A stretch of DNA of 64,000 bases, taken from NCBI GenBank assembly GCA_913055625.1, contig CAJXJW010000009.1, forward strand, positions 62,001 through 126,000, in the 5' to 3' direction. The notes beneath the pieces were generated by a model. It ran no database searches, was not told where the DNA came from, and saw nothing but the letters and a program-made list of their open reading frames with translations. Origin of the DNA: an uncultured Pseudomonadota bacterium (GTDB taxonomy: Bacteria > Pseudomonadota > Gammaproteobacteria > Steroidobacterales > Woeseiaceae). The position numbers and the translations under genes were made by a program. Positions within the stretch are counted from its first letter, which is position 1. Each line of letters starts with the position of its first letter. Below are positions 44,161-54,392 of this stretch, piece after piece.

Positions 44161-45953
44161 TACATCGCCTCCGGCGCGTTGACGCCGATGATGTCGAGGC
44201 CGTTCGCGATGACGACCTGCGTCGCGCGGCAGAGCACCAGGCGCGCGTCGCGGAGGTCCGCGTCGTCGACCAGGAACACGCAGGCGTTGTACCAGCTGTG
44301 GAAGTCGTTCGCGAGGTCGCGCAGGTAGTGCACGAGGTGCTGTGGCGCCCGGTTCGCGGCCGCGAGCTCGATGATCTCGGGATAGCGTGACAGCGCCGTC
44401 ATCAGCGGGCGGACCTGGGGCTCGTCGAGCAGGCCGAGCTTCGCCAGGCCGTTCGCCGTATCGTGCGCGAGCGCCTTCTCGCCGAGCTGGCGGAATACGC
44501 TCGCGATGCGCGCGTGCGCGTACTGGATGTAGTAGACCGGGTTGTCGTTCGACTGCGATTTCGCAATGTCGAGGTCGAAGTCGAGGTGCTGGTCGTTCGA
44601 GCGCGACACGTAGAAGAAACGCGCGGCGTCGTTGCCGACCTCGGCTCGCAGCTGGCGCAGCGTGTCGAACTCGCCGCTGCGCGTCGACATCTGCATTTTC
44701 TCGCCGCCGCGGTACAGCGCGACGAACTGCACGAGCTCGACGTCGAGGTCGGCGCCATCGTAGCCCATGGCCTCGAGTCCCGCGCGCACGCGCGCGACGT
44801 AGCCGTGGTGGTCCGCGCCGAGGATGTCGATGAGGCGGTCGAAACCGCGCTCGCGCTTGTCGAAGTGGTACGCGATGTCCGATGCGAAATAGGTCTTCAC
44901 GCCGTTGTCGCGCACGACGACACGGTCCTTTTCGTCGCCGTACCGCGTGGCAGGGAACCAGGTCGCGCCGTCCTTCTCGTACAGGACGCCGCGCTCGCGC
45001 AGCACGTCGAGCGCGTCGTCGATGCGGCCCGTCTTCGTGAGGCTCTGCTCGGAGTACCAGTTGTCGAAGACCACGCCGAACTCCGCGAGGTCGTCCTTGA
45101 TGTCGTCGAGGATGGCATCGAGCGACTGCTGGCGGACGTGGTCGAAGCCCTCCTCGCCGAGCAACGCCTTCGCCTTCGCGATGATCGCCTCGACGTAGGC
45201 CTCGCGCTGCGCCCGGTTCGCTTCGCGCTGCTCCGCCGTCGCGTCTTTCGCATCCTTCGGTCCGTCCTCCGGCAGGCCGGCCAGCACGTCCGCCGTCGCG
45301 ACCTCCGCGACGCCGGTGGTGTCGATGGCGGCGGCGATGTCGCGGATGTAAGCGCCGCGGTAGCCGGCGCGCGGGAACGGCACCTCGACGCCGCGGAGCT
45401 CCAGGTGCCGCAGCCACACGCTGGCGCCCAGGATATCCATCTGCCGGCCGGCATCGTTCACGTAGTACTCGCGCGTCACCGGGTAGCCGGCGGCTTCGAG
45501 CAGGTTGCCGACGGACGCGCCGTAGGCCGCGTGACGGCCGTGGCCGACGTGCAGCGGGCCCGTGGGATTCGCGGACACGAACTCGAGCAGGATCTTCGGC
45601 GCCTCGCGGGCAGGCTGCCGCCCGTAGTCCGCGCCCTGCGCCAGGATCGCGGCCACCTCCGCGTGGAACGCGGCGCCGCCCAGGTGGAAGTTGATGAAGC
45701 CCGGCCCGGCGATCTCGACGCGGGTGACCGACGGGTGGTCCGGAAGCGCGCCGATCAACGCCCCGGCGATGTCGCGGGGCTTCGCCCGGGCCGGCTTCGC
45801 GAGGCGCATCGCGACGTTTGTCGCGAAATCGCCGTGCGCAGGATCGCGCGTGCGCTCGATCGAGCCGGCTACGTCGATGCCGGCCGCGGCTTCGGCAAGG
45901 TCTGGAAGCGACGACAGGGCGTCGGCAACGAGTTGTGCAACGAGTGACTTCAT
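44160..45953 (-). CDS. argS: Arginyl-tRNA synthetase
   Basis: 597 residues. The HIGH motif is HVGHGR in NPTGPLHVGHGRHAAYG; the KMSKS equivalent is KMQMSTRSGEF. The N-terminal Add-1 domain (SIERTRDPAHGDFATNVAMR) and the C-terminal DALR anticodon domain (QYAHARIASVFRQLGE) are both present. It charges tRNA-Arg. A charged insertion at about 210-250 (PEDGPKDAKDATAEQREANR) lengthens the protein slightly. Start at ATG 45953; the SPOR gene follows with a one-base overlap. Confidence 0.97.
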   Translation of the reverse strand: MKSLVAQLVADALSSLPDLAEAAAGIDVAGSIERTRDPAHGDFATNVAMRLAKPARAKPRDIAGALIGALPDHPSVTRVEIAGPGFINFHLGGAAFHAEVAAILAQGADYGRQPAREAPKILLEFVSANPTGPLHVGHGRHAAYGASVGNLLEAAGYPVTREYYVNDAGRQMDILGASVWLRHLELRGVEVPFPRAGYRGAYIRDIAAAIDTTGVAEVATADVLAGLPEDGPKDAKDATAEQREANRAQREAYVEAIIAKAKALLGEEGFDHVRQQSLDAILDDIKDDLAEFGVVFDNWYSEQSLTKTGRIDDALDVLRERGVLYEKDGATWFPATRYGDEKDRVVVRDNGVKTYFASDIAYHFDKRERGFDRLIDILGADHHGYVARVRAGLEAMGYDGADLDVELVQFVALYRGGEKMQMSTRSGEFDTLRQLRAEVGNDAARFFYVSRSNDQHLDFDLDIAKSQSNDNPVYYIQYAHARIASVFRQLGEKALAHDTANGLAKLGLLDEPQVRPLMTALSRYPEIIELAAANRAPQHLVHYLRDLANDFHSWYNACVFLVDDADLRDARLVLCRATQVVIANGLDIIGVNAPEAM

Positions 45954-46033
45954 GTGTGGTGTTGTCGGTGGGGCGCCGGTAGCGAGCCGCGATTCTACGG
46001 GAATTAACGCAAGAATGGGCTTCCGATGCCGGC

Positions 46034-48241
46034 CTAGTACAGCTCGATCGGGTCGACGTCGACGGACCATCGTACCCGTCGCGCCGCCGGGTCGTCTTCG
46101 AGCGCCGGACGCAGTGCTCGAAGCGCCGTGTGCAATGCCGCGCGGTCCCCGCTGCGCAGCAGCAACTGGGCGCGGTAGCGGCCCGCCTTGCGGGCCATGA
46201 CGGCGTCGACCGGCCCGAGCACGTCGAGCCGGTCGCCGCCGAGCCCGGCCGCGAGCCCGCGGGCGACGACGAGAAACGCGTGCGCGTCCTGCCGCCGGTG
46301 CGCGGACGCGCGAATCAGCGCCAGGCGCGAAAACGGCGGCCAGTGCGTGGCCTCGCGCTCGGCCAGCGCGTCGGCGGAGACGCCGACGTAGCCGCCGTCC
46401 AGCAGCCGCCGCCAGAACGGGTGCGCGGGAAACGCCGTCTGGATCAGTACCTCGCCACGGCGCTGCTCGCGTCCGGCGCGTCCGGCCACCTGGATGATCG
46501 ACTGTGCCATGCGTTCGTCGGCACGGAAGTCCGTGCCGAACAGGCCCTGGTCCGCGTTGACGACGCAGACGAGCGTTAGCTGCGGGAAGTGGTGCCCTTT
46601 CGACAGCATCTGCGTGCCGACGAGGATCTCCGCCGACCCGGCCGTTGCGGCCGCGAGCGCGTCGTCCATCGCGCCGCGGCGCTGCACGCTGTCGCTGTCG
46701 ATGCGCGTGACGGTGCGCGCCGGGAATGCGGCGCGCAGCGTGTCTTCGAGGCGCTCGGTGCCGGCGCCGAGCGGGCGCACCGCCTCGCCGCACTCCTCGC
46801 AGTGCGGGTCGAGCGGGCGCTGGGCGCCGCAATGGTGGCAGCGCAACTGCCCGGCGCTCGCGTGCACGGTGAGCCGGGCGTCGCAGCGACGGCAGCCGGC
46901 GACGTGGCCGCAGGCGGAGCAGATCAGCGTCGGGGCGAAGCCGCGCCGGTTCAGGAACACGAGCACCTGTCCGCCGGCGTCGAGGTGCGAGCGCATGGCC
47001 TGCCGCACCGGGTCGCTCAGGCCGTCGTCCGCCGCGTGCCGGACCGTGTCGACGAGCCGGATCACCGGGGCCTCGGCGCCGCCGGCCCGCGCGGGCAGGC
47101 GCAGGTGCCGGTAATTGTCGTCTCGGCAATGCTTAAGCATCTCCAACGTCGGCGTCGCGGACCCGAGAACCGCGGGCACGCCGGCGCGCTTCGCACGCGC
47201 GATGGCCAGGTCGCGCGCCGAGTAGCGCAGCCCGTCCTGCTGCTTGAACGACGGGTCGTGCTCCTCGTCGACGACCACGAGACCCGGGCACGCAAGCGGC
47301 ACGAAGACCGCGGACCGCGTGCCGACGACGACGGTCGCCTGGCCGCTGCGCGCGCGGCGCCACGCGGCCAGCCGGGCCGTGTCGGTCAGCCCTGAGTGCA
47401 GCAGCTCCGGGTCCACCCCGAGACGCTCGCGGAAGCGGGCAACGAGTTGCGGCGTGAGCCCGATCTCGGGGACGAGCACCAGCGCCTGCTCGCCGCGCGC
47501 GATGCAGTCGGCGATCAAGTGCAGGTAGACCTCCGTCTTGCCGCTGCCGGTCACGCCGTCGAGCACGAAGGCGCCGAACCCGTCGGCGGCGCGCACCGCG
47601 TCGACGGCGTCGCGCTGCGCGTCGTTCAGGTCGGGGCCGGGCGTCGCGTCGAGTTCGACCGGCGGACGCCGATCACTCGCGCGACGCTCTTCCGACGTGG
47701 CGAGACCCTTGTCGCGCAGCGCCGCGTACGCGCGCCGCCAGTTCGCGAGCATGTCGTCGAGCTGTGCGTGCAGGACGCCGTCGTCGCCGGCATCGAGGAG
47801 ATGCCGGAGCAGTTCCGCCTGCTTCGGCGCGCGACGCTCGAGTGCATCGATGTCGGCATTCCCGCCGTCCGCCGTCGCGCGGCAAACCGTCGCCGTCGGG
47901 TGCAGCGCTTCGCCCTGCCGCAGCACGGCCGGCAGGGCGGTCGCGACAGATTCCCCGACCGGGTGGTGGTAGTAGTCCGCGGCGAACTGCACGAGCCACA
48001 GCGCGTCGTCGTCGAGGAGCGCGCGCTCGTCGAGCACCGCCTCCGCGCGTTTCAGGCGCTCCGGCGGCAGTTCGGAGCCCGCCGCGTGCGACATGACCAG
48101 CCCGGTCAGCCGGCGGCGGCCGAACGGCACCCGCACGCGGGCGCCTACCGCCGGCAGCGCCCCGCCGGCGGGAGGCCGGTAGTCGAACAGCCGCGACAGC
48201 GGCACCGGGAGCGCGACGCGCAGGATGGGCTCAGTACTCAA
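46034..48241 (-). CDS. priA: Primosomal replication restart helicase PriA
   Basis: 735 residues. The DNA-binding N-domain (RVALPVPLSRLFDYRPPAGG) is followed by the helicase with Walker A GVTGSGKTEVYLHLI, DEEHD in VVVDEEHDPSFKQQDGLRYS, and a zinc region with eight cysteines (ICSACGHVAGCRRCDARLTV, LRCHHCGAQRPLDPHCEECG). The motif LVGTQMLSKGHHFPQLTLV is typical. It restarts stalled replication forks. The start codon is TTG (48239-48241), with GGAA upstream and no earlier ATG in frame. It is divergent from the ECF sigma gene across 148 bases. Confidence 0.96.
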   Translation of the reverse strand: MSTEPILRVALPVPLSRLFDYRPPAGGALPAVGARVRVPFGRRRLTGLVMSHAAGSELPPERLKRAEAVLDERALLDDDALWLVQFAADYYHHPVGESVATALPAVLRQGEALHPTATVCRATADGGNADIDALERRAPKQAELLRHLLDAGDDGVLHAQLDDMLANWRRAYAALRDKGLATSEERRASDRRPPVELDATPGPDLNDAQRDAVDAVRAADGFGAFVLDGVTGSGKTEVYLHLIADCIARGEQALVLVPEIGLTPQLVARFRERLGVDPELLHSGLTDTARLAAWRRARSGQATVVVGTRSAVFVPLACPGLVVVDEEHDPSFKQQDGLRYSARDLAIARAKRAGVPAVLGSATPTLEMLKHCRDDNYRHLRLPARAGGAEAPVIRLVDTVRHAADDGLSDPVRQAMRSHLDAGGQVLVFLNRRGFAPTLICSACGHVAGCRRCDARLTVHASAGQLRCHHCGAQRPLDPHCEECGEAVRPLGAGTERLEDTLRAAFPARTVTRIDSDSVQRRGAMDDALAAATAGSAEILVGTQMLSKGHHFPQLTLVCVVNADQGLFGTDFRADERMAQSIIQVAGRAGREQRRGEVLIQTAFPAHPFWRRLLDGGYVGVSADALAEREATHWPPFSRLALIRASAHRRQDAHAFLVVARGLAAGLGGDRLDVLGPVDAVMARKAGRYRAQLLLRSGDRAALHTALRALRPALEDDPAARRVRWSVDVDPIELY

Positions 48242-48283
48242 AAACCGTTTCCAATCAATGGTGTATAGCGCCGCGGGGAGGCA

Positions 48284-48313
48284 CCGGGCCGCGTGTCAAC
48301 GCGCGCGGCCCGG
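48284..48313. other. GC-rich hairpin between priA and the sigma-factor gene
   Basis: CCGGGCCGCG and CGCGGCCCGG pair perfectly in ten bases around a 10-base loop. The location between divergent genes and lack of a T run make a terminator unlikely; a regulatory or protein-binding role is possible. Confidence 0.35.
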
Positions 48314-48389
48314 AATCGTTAGAAAGGGCAGGACACGTTAGAGGACGGCGTGACGGAGTCAAGTGGGCCAAGGCCATGGAAACGACCCG

Positions 48390-48998
48390 ATGAACAGCGG
48401 CGCCGTACCCTGTACGCTCGACCTCACGGACGCGGCGCGCAGCGGAGACGGGGCACTGCCTGACGAACGCGAACTGAACCGGTTCCTGGCCGGCGTCGAG
48501 GGGCGCGCGTTGCGCATTGCCGAGATCGCCGTGCGCGACCGGGACGAGGCGCTCGACCTGGTGCAGGATGCCGCGATCCGGCTGGCGAGGTCCTACCTTG
48601 CCCGGCCGATCGCGGAGTGGACGCCGATCTACTACCGCATCCTGCAGAATGGCATCCGCGACTGGCACCGGCGCCAGAAGGTTCGGCGGCGCGTCATGGT
48701 GTGGTTCGGTCGCCGGCCGGACGATGGCGAGGGGCGCGATGCAATAGCCGAGGCGCCGGACCCCGGCGGGCGCACGCCGGACGAGTTGCTCGCGTCCGGC
48801 GAGGCGATGGCGGCACTGGCGGAGGCGATCCGCCGGCTGCCGGAACGGCAACAGGAGGCGTTCATGTTGCGGACGTTCGAGGGCCTGGACGTCGCCGCGA
48901 CCGCGGCGGCGATGGGTTGCTCCGACGGCAGTGTGAAGACACATTACTCCCGGGCCGTGCACACGCTTCGGGACAGATTGGGAGAACACTGGTCATGA
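48390..48998 (+). CDS. ECF-like sigma factor (second sigma module)
   Basis: About 202 residues. Region 2 includes FLAGVEGRALRIAEIAVRDR, DEALDLVQDAAIRLARSYLA and IYYRILQNGIRDWHRRQKVR; region 4 includes LPERQQEAFMLRTFEGLDVA and GCSDGSVKTHYSRAVHTLRD. The helix sets are complete. The downstream gene starts in its stop codon (ATGA), and a DUF3106 protein follows. ATG 48390 has GGAAACG upstream; a GTG at 48363 would add nine residues. Confidence 0.86.
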   Translation: MNSGAVPCTLDLTDAARSGDGALPDERELNRFLAGVEGRALRIAEIAVRDRDEALDLVQDAAIRLARSYLARPIAEWTPIYYRILQNGIRDWHRRQKVRRRVMVWFGRRPDDGEGRDAIAEAPDPGGRTPDELLASGEAMAALAEAIRRLPERQQEAFMLRTFEGLDVAATAAAMGCSDGSVKTHYSRAVHTLRDRLGEHWS

Positions 48999-49360
48999 CA
49001 TCTCACCGCAACGAGGACGACGTCTTTGTCCGGGCGGCGAAGGCACGATTCGACGACAGTGTCCGGCAGCTCGATGCCGGCACGCGGTCGGCACTGGCGC
49101 GAGGCCGCCAGGCGGCGCTCGACGCCGCGGGCCCGGCGCGACGTCCGGCCTGGTTCCGGTGGATGCCGGCGGCCGGGCTCGCGACTGCGATCGCGGTCAC
49201 CGCGATCCTGCTGCGCGCGCCGGAGGTCGAGCCGACGCTGCCCGGTGATACCGACATCGAGATCCTGCTCGGCGGTGACAGCATCGAGATGCTGGAAGAT
49301 CTCGAGTTCTACGCCTGGATGGAACAGCAGGCGCTGGAAGAGGGCCATGACGCCGGCTGA
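48995..49360 (+). CDS. Small membrane protein of the sigma module (DUF3619-like)
   Basis: 121 residues. A cytosolic N-terminus of about 55 residues (VFVRAAKARFDDSVRQLDAG) precedes one membrane helix at about 60-77 (MPAAGLATAIAVTAILL), then a strongly acidic end (LPGDTDIEILLGGDSIEMLE, DLEFYAWMEQQALEEG). Size and placement match DUF3619-type partner proteins of such sigma factors, probably anti-sigma. It starts within the sigma stop and overlaps the next gene by 14 bases. Confidence 0.78.
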   Translation: MTSHRNEDDVFVRAAKARFDDSVRQLDAGTRSALARGRQAALDAAGPARRPAWFRWMPAAGLATAIAVTAILLRAPEVEPTLPGDTDIEILLGGDSIEMLEDLEFYAWMEQQALEEGHDAG

Positions 49361-49853
49361 CCGCACTCACGGCAGGCGCCGGGCGGTCGCGGTCGCCGTA
49401 CTGCTGATTGCGGGTCTCGCGCAGGCCGACGACGGACCTCGCTGGGTCGAGCTCGACACGCAGCAGCAGGAAGTGCTCGCGCGCTTCGCGGACGACTGGG
49501 AGCGTATCGCGCCGGAACGCCGCAAGCGGTTAGTCCAGTTCGCGGCGCGCTGGTCGGAGTTGACGCCGGAAGAACAGGAGCGGGCGCGCGAACGACTCGA
49601 CAACTGGCGTGCGCTGCCCGACGACCGGCGCGGCCGCATTCGGGACAAGCTGCAGACGTTCCAGGAGCTGCCGCCCGAGGAGCAGCAGCGCATACGGCGT
49701 CAGTTCCGTGAGTTCCAGTCCCTGAACCGCGAGCGTCGCGAGGCGCTGCGGGAACGCTGGCAGACGATGACGCCGGAGGAACGCGAGGCCGTGCTCGAAC
49801 GATTGCGGGAGCGCCGGCGGCCGCCACCGGGCGGTAGCGAGAAACGGCCCTGA
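49347..49853 (+). CDS. DUF3106 exported protein
   Basis: 168 residues with a signal peptide (RRRAVAVAVLLIAGLAQA-D) followed by Arg/Glu-rich helical repeats: RWSELTPEEQERARERLDNW, ALPDDRRGRIRDKLQTFQEL, FREFQSLNRERREALRERWQ, MTPEEREAVLERLRERRRPP. DUF3106 proteins have the same repeats of about 22 residues, each with 'LTPEER'-like turns. It may be a periplasmic sensor part of the sigma system, as the gene order implies. Its role is not known. Confidence 0.82.
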   Translation: MTPADRTHGRRRAVAVAVLLIAGLAQADDGPRWVELDTQQQEVLARFADDWERIAPERRKRLVQFAARWSELTPEEQERARERLDNWRALPDDRRGRIRDKLQTFQELPPEEQQRIRRQFREFQSLNRERREALRERWQTMTPEEREAVLERLRERRRPPPGGSEKRP

Positions 49854-49923
49854 CGCGAATTCGGGAGTGTGCGCGGCCGATTGAATTTGGATAGAGTACG
49901 CCCCTCGTGCTGGAGGGGCCCAG

Positions 49924-51456
49924 ATGAAGATCGGTGTACCAAGCGAAACTCACCCGGGTGAGAAACGCGTCGCGACGACGCCCGACGTCGCGAAGGAACT
50001 CGCGAAACTCGGTTTTTCGGTTGCAGTCGAAACCGGCGCCGGCGACGCGTCGAGTTACACGGACGACGCTTACCGCGCGGCCGGCTGCGATATCGTCAGC
50101 GCCGCCGACGTGTGGCGCGACTCGGACATCATCCTCAAGGTGCGTGCGCCGGAAGGCGGGGAAAGCGACGGCCTGCGTGCCGGCCAGACGCTGATCTCGT
50201 TCCTGTGGCCGGCGCAGAACCCGAAACTCCTCGACAAGCTCACGAAGACGGGCGCTACCGTCATGGCGATGGACAGCGTGCCACGCATCTCGCGGGCGCA
50301 GAAGATGGACGCGTTGAGTTCGATGGCGAACATCGGCGGCTACCGGGCCGTGGTCGAGGCCGCGCAGCACTTCGGCCGCTTCTTCACCGGCCAGATCACC
50401 GCTGCCGGCAAGGTGCCGCCGGCCAAGGTCCTGGTCATCGGTGCGGGCGTTGCCGGCCTTGCCGCGATTGGCGCCGCGAAGAGCATGGGCGCGATCGTCC
50501 GCTCGTTCGACACGCGGCCGGAAGTGAAGGAACAGGTCGAGAGCATGGACGCCGAGTTCCTGATGCTCGACTTCGCCGACGAGGACGGTTCCGGCGAGGG
50601 CGGCTACGCGAAAGTGATGAGCGAGGAGTTCATCGCGGCCGAGATGGCGCTGTTCGCCGAGCAGGCGAAGGACGTCGACATCGTCATCACGACCGCACTG
50701 ATTCCCGGCAAGCCGGCGCCGCGCCTGTGGACGGCCGAGATGGTCGCGTCGATGAAAGACGGCAGCGTCATCGTCGACCTGGCCGCGGAGACCGGTGGCA
50801 ACTGCGAGTTGACGCAGAAAGACAAGGTGATCGTCGAGCACGGCGTGACGATCATCGGCTACACGGACTTGCCGAGCCGGCTCGCCGCGCAGGCGAGCCA
50901 GCTGTACGCGACGAACCTGCGGCACCTGCTGACCGACCTCACGCCCGCGAAGGACGGCAACATCGTCGTCGACATGGAGGACGAGGTCATCCGCGGCGCG
51001 ACCGTCTGCAAGGACGGCGAAACCACCTGGCCGCCGCCCGCGCCGAAACTCTCGGCCGCGCCGAAGCAGGCCGCGGCCGCGCCGCCCCCACCCGCGCCCG
51101 AGCCGGCGAAGCCGTCGGTGTTCGGTCCGATCGCCGCGCTGGCCATCGGCGGCCTCGCGCTGTTCGGTCTCGGTGCCGTCGCGCCGCCGTCGTTCATGGC
51201 GCACTTCACGGTTTTCGTGCTGGCCTGCTTCGTGGGCTACATGGTCATCTGGAACGTCACGCCGGCGCTGCACACACCGCTCATGAGCGTGACGAACGCC
51301 ATCTCGTCGATCATCATCATCGGTGCGTTGCTGCAGGTGTCGTCCGCCAGTTCACTGATCATGTGGATCGCGGCCTTCACCGTACTCATCACGAGCATCA
51401 ACATCGCAGGCGGCTTCGCCGTCACGCGGCGCATGCTCGAAATGTTCCGGAAGTGA
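49924..51456 (+). CDS. pntA: NAD(P) transhydrogenase, alpha subunit
   Basis: 510 residues, the E. coli PntA length. The NAD(H)-binding domain I ([55 protein letters not shown]) is followed by an Ala/Pro linker and four membrane helices ([20 protein letters not shown] onwards). With PntB it moves hydride between NADH and NADP+ using the proton gradient. pntB begins eight bases later. The ribosome site GGAGGGGCCC is strong. Confidence 0.96.
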   Translation: MKIGVPSETHPGEKRVATTPDVAKELAKLGFSVAVETGAGDASSYTDDAYRAAGCDIVSAADVWRDSDIILKVRAPEGGESDGLRAGQTLISFLWPAQNPKLLDKLTKTGATVMAMDSVPRISRAQKMDALSSMANIGGYRAVVEAAQHFGRFFTGQITAAGKVPPAKVLVIGAGVAGLAAIGAAKSMGAIVRSFDTRPEVKEQVESMDAEFLMLDFADEDGSGEGGYAKVMSEEFIAAEMALFAEQAKDVDIVITTALIPGKPAPRLWTAEMVASMKDGSVIVDLAAETGGNCELTQKDKVIVEHGVTIIGYTDLPSRLAAQASQLYATNLRHLLTDLTPAKDGNIVVDMEDEVIRGATVCKDGETTWPPPAPKLSAAPKQAAAAPPPPAPEPAKPSVFGPIAALAIGGLALFGLGAVAPPSFMAHFTVFVLACFVGYMVIWNVTPALHTPLMSVTNAISSIIIIGALLQVSSASSLIMWIAAFTVLITSINIAGGFAVTRRMLEMFRK

Positions 51457-51463
51457 GGCCGTC

Positions 51464-52861
51464 ATGTTGAGCAGCGGAATCGTCACGGTCGCCTACATCG
51501 CGGCGACCATCCTGTTCATCCTGGCGCTCGGCGGATTGTCGAACCAGGAAACCGCGCGGCGCGGCAACTGGTACGGCATCACCGGCATGGCGATCGCGTT
51601 GCTGGCGACGGTGTTCGGTGTCGTCACGCAGCACTACGGCATCCTGGTCGCCGCGCTCGTCATTGGCGGCGGCATCGGCATGCTGCTCGCACGCCGCGTT
51701 CAGATGACGCAGATGCCGGAACTCGTCGCGATCCTGCACAGCCTCGTCGGCCTCGCGGCGGTCGCTGTCGGCTTCGCGAACTTCATGGATCACTCGACGG
51801 TGCTCACCGGCGTCGAAAAGACGATCCACGACATCGAGACCTACCTCGGCATCCTGATCGGTGCGGTCACGTTCTCCGGTTCCGTGATTGCGTTCGGCAA
51901 GTTGTCCGGCCGCATCGGCGGCAAGCCGCTGCTGCTGCCGGCGCGCCACTGGCTGAATCTCGGTCTGCTCATCGCGGCGATCTGGTTCGGCCGCGCGTTC
52001 GTCATCGAGTCGGCGGCGGGTGGCGGCATGACGCCGCTCATCGTCATGACCGTGATTGCGCTGCTGTTCGGCATTCACATGGTCATGGCCATCGGTGGCG
52101 CCGACATGCCGGTCGTGGTCTCGATGCTGAACAGCTACTCGGGTTGGGCGGCGTCGGCGACGGGATTCATGCTGTCCAACGACCTGCTGATCGTGACCGG
52201 TGCGCTGGTCGGCTCCAGCGGCGCGATCCTGTCCTACATCATGTGCCGCGCGATGAACCGCAAGTTCCTGAACGTCATCGCCGGGGGTTTCGGCACCGGG
52301 GGCGGAACGTCGGCGTCGAGCGGGGACGCCGAGCAGGGCGAAGTGGTGCCGATCGATGCGCAGGAGACGGCGGCGCTGCTTGCCGGCGCGAAGGAAGTGA
52401 TGATCATCCCGGGCTACGGCATGGCCGTCGCACAGGCGCAGCACACCGTCTTCGAGATCACGAAAGCGCTCCGGGCGAAGCGAGTCAACGTGCGTTTCGG
52501 CATCCACCCGGTCGCGGGCCGCATGCCGGGGCACATGAACGTCCTGCTGGCCGAGGCCAAGGTGCCGTACGACATCGTGTTCGAGATGGACGAGATCAAC
52601 GACGACTTCCCGGACGTCGATGTCTCCGTCGTGATCGGCGCGAACGACATCGTGAACCCGTCGGCCCAGGAAGTGCCGGACAGCCCTATCGCGGGCATGC
52701 CGGTGCTGGAGTGCTGGAAGGGCGACACCACGATCGTGCTGAAGCGCAGCATGGCGACCGGCTACGCCGGCGTGCAGAACCCGCTGTTCTTCAAGGAGAA
52801 CACCCGGATGCTGTTCGGCGACGCGAAGGACACGCTGGACGCGGTACTGAAGGCCCTCTGA
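51464..52861 (+). CDS. pntB: NAD(P) transhydrogenase, beta subunit
   Basis: 465 residues. About nine membrane segments in the first 270 residues carry the proton path ([40 protein letters not shown]). The NADP(H)-binding domain III is at the C-terminus ([60 protein letters not shown]). The subunit completes the proton-translocating transhydrogenase with pntA, giving NADPH for gor and biosynthesis. Confidence 0.97.
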   Translation: MLSSGIVTVAYIAATILFILALGGLSNQETARRGNWYGITGMAIALLATVFGVVTQHYGILVAALVIGGGIGMLLARRVQMTQMPELVAILHSLVGLAAVAVGFANFMDHSTVLTGVEKTIHDIETYLGILIGAVTFSGSVIAFGKLSGRIGGKPLLLPARHWLNLGLLIAAIWFGRAFVIESAAGGGMTPLIVMTVIALLFGIHMVMAIGGADMPVVVSMLNSYSGWAASATGFMLSNDLLIVTGALVGSSGAILSYIMCRAMNRKFLNVIAGGFGTGGGTSASSGDAEQGEVVPIDAQETAALLAGAKEVMIIPGYGMAVAQAQHTVFEITKALRAKRVNVRFGIHPVAGRMPGHMNVLLAEAKVPYDIVFEMDEINDDFPDVDVSVVIGANDIVNPSAQEVPDSPIAGMPVLECWKGDTTIVLKRSMATGYAGVQNPLFFKENTRMLFGDAKDTLDAVLKAL

Positions 52862-53003
52862 CCGGCGGGTTTTCCGGCCCTAAGCCTTTCCCCCAGTTGC
52901 TTTTTCCGGCGGCTGCGGCACACTTCGTTTTAACAGCGTTGCAACATGGCTGTTGCACGCTGTGCAGGGACAATGAGTCTCGGCAGGAATGCGGAGTGTG
53001 CAT

Positions 53004-53657
53004 ATGCTCGCTGGAATGGCTTCCGACATCGCGCAGCAGGTCCTGCGCACCGACGTCGCCGGTATGCCACTGGAGTGGATCGATTACCGCGAGGCGGTGC
53101 GTCTGTACCATGCGGAGCAGGTCGCGTACGACTGCGGCACGCGCCTGTACACGGTCTTCGGCGGATTTCGTTCGTTCGATGGCCGGCGCAGCAAGATCGA
53201 CGTCAATTCGATCATCGCGACCCACGGCACCAGCCAGAGCCTGTCGAAGAACCGTGACAAGTACGTGCCGCCACTGAACAACCGCACGCTGTTCAAGCGC
53301 GATGCGAACATCTGCCTGTACTGCGCGATGCGTTTCCCGACGCGCGACCTGACGCGCGACCACATCACGCCGATTTCGCAGGGCGGCAGGGACCGGTGGA
53401 ACAACGTGGCGACCGCGTGCCGGCGCTGCAACAACTTCAAGGGCGGGCGCACGCCGGAGCAAGCGTCGATGGAGCTGATCGCCGTGCCGTTCACGCCGAC
53501 CTACGCGGAGTACATTTATCTCAAGGGCCGGCGCGTACTGGCCGACCAGATGCAGTACCTGCTGGCGCACATTCCGCGCTCGAGCCCGTTGCATGCCCGG
53601 CTGACGGACCACCTGTTCTCCGGCAAAGACGTCATCGATACGCACTTCCACGACTGA
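53004..53657 (+). CDS. HNH endonuclease-family protein
   Basis: 217 residues. The HNH core is FKRDANICLYCAMRFPTRDL, then TRDHITPISQGGRDRWNNVA, then TACRRCNNFKGGRTPEQASM: two CxxC pairs, the His in DHI, and Asn. The N-terminal part (GMPLEWIDYREAVRLYHAEQ) is characteristic of a widespread gammaproteobacterial group whose role is unknown. The start at ATG 53004 has GGAG eight bases upstream; an ATG at 52989 is also in frame. Confidence 0.88.
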   Translation: MLAGMASDIAQQVLRTDVAGMPLEWIDYREAVRLYHAEQVAYDCGTRLYTVFGGFRSFDGRRSKIDVNSIIATHGTSQSLSKNRDKYVPPLNNRTLFKRDANICLYCAMRFPTRDLTRDHITPISQGGRDRWNNVATACRRCNNFKGGRTPEQASMELIAVPFTPTYAEYIYLKGRRVLADQMQYLLAHIPRSSPLHARLTDHLFSGKDVIDTHFHD

Positions 53658-53691
53658 GCACCGGCACATTGAGTCTCTCGGGCAAGCCGGC

Positions 53692-54336
53692 ATGAGCGGA
53701 AGCCGGCCACCGGTTTTCTTCGATCTCGACGGCACGTTGACGGACTCGAGCGCCGGCATCGTGGGCTCGCTCCGGCACGCGATCGGTCGCGCCGGCATCC
53801 CGGTGCCCGACGACGACCTCAACTGGCTGATCGGTCCGCCGATCCGGAACTCGCTTGCGACGCTGGTCGGCCCGGAGCGCGAGGAGCAGGTCTTCGCGTA
53901 CTACCGCGAGCGCTACGACGAGCGCGGCTGGCGCGAGAACGAGCCCTACGAGGGCATCCGCGATCTCCTGGAGCAAATCACGGCACACGGCATCCCGGCC
54001 TACGTCGCGACCGCAAAGCCGACCGTGTTCGCGAAGCGCATCCTCGAGCACTTCGACCTCGGCCGCTACTTCATCGAGATCTTCGGCTCGGAACTCGACG
54101 GCACGCGCACGCGGAAAGACGAATTGCTGCGCTGGGCGCGCGCGAAGATGAAGATGGAAGGCCCGGGCGTGATGATCGGCGACCGCCGCTACGACATCGA
54201 GGCGGGCCGTGCGAACGGGCTGCACGCGGTTGGCGTCACCTGGGGCTTCGGCTCCCGCGATGAACTCGTCGACGCCGGCGCGCATGCCATCGTCGATGCC
54301 CCGGCGACGCTCGCAACGATGCTGGCAACGGCTTGA
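53692..54336 (+). CDS. HAD-family phosphatase (phosphoglycolate phosphatase-like)
   Basis: 214 residues. HAD motifs are FFDLDGTLTDS (nucleophile Asp), YVATAKPTVFAKRI (motif II Thr), Lys in TRTRKDELLRWA and GVMIGDRRYDIEAGRANG (motif IV). The helical cap with GPPIRNSL is as in Gph/5'-nucleotidase relatives. The substrate is a phosphomonoester, perhaps phosphoglycolate or a nucleotide; not resolvable here. Confidence 0.91.
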   Translation: MSGSRPPVFFDLDGTLTDSSAGIVGSLRHAIGRAGIPVPDDDLNWLIGPPIRNSLATLVGPEREEQVFAYYRERYDERGWRENEPYEGIRDLLEQITAHGIPAYVATAKPTVFAKRILEHFDLGRYFIEIFGSELDGTRTRKDELLRWARAKMKMEGPGVMIGDRRYDIEAGRANGLHAVGVTWGFGSRDELVDAGAHAIVDAPATLATMLATA

Positions 54337-54392
54337 CACGCCACGGCCTGGCGCATTAACTCGATGCATTCTCCCCGATGCGCGAGACAACT

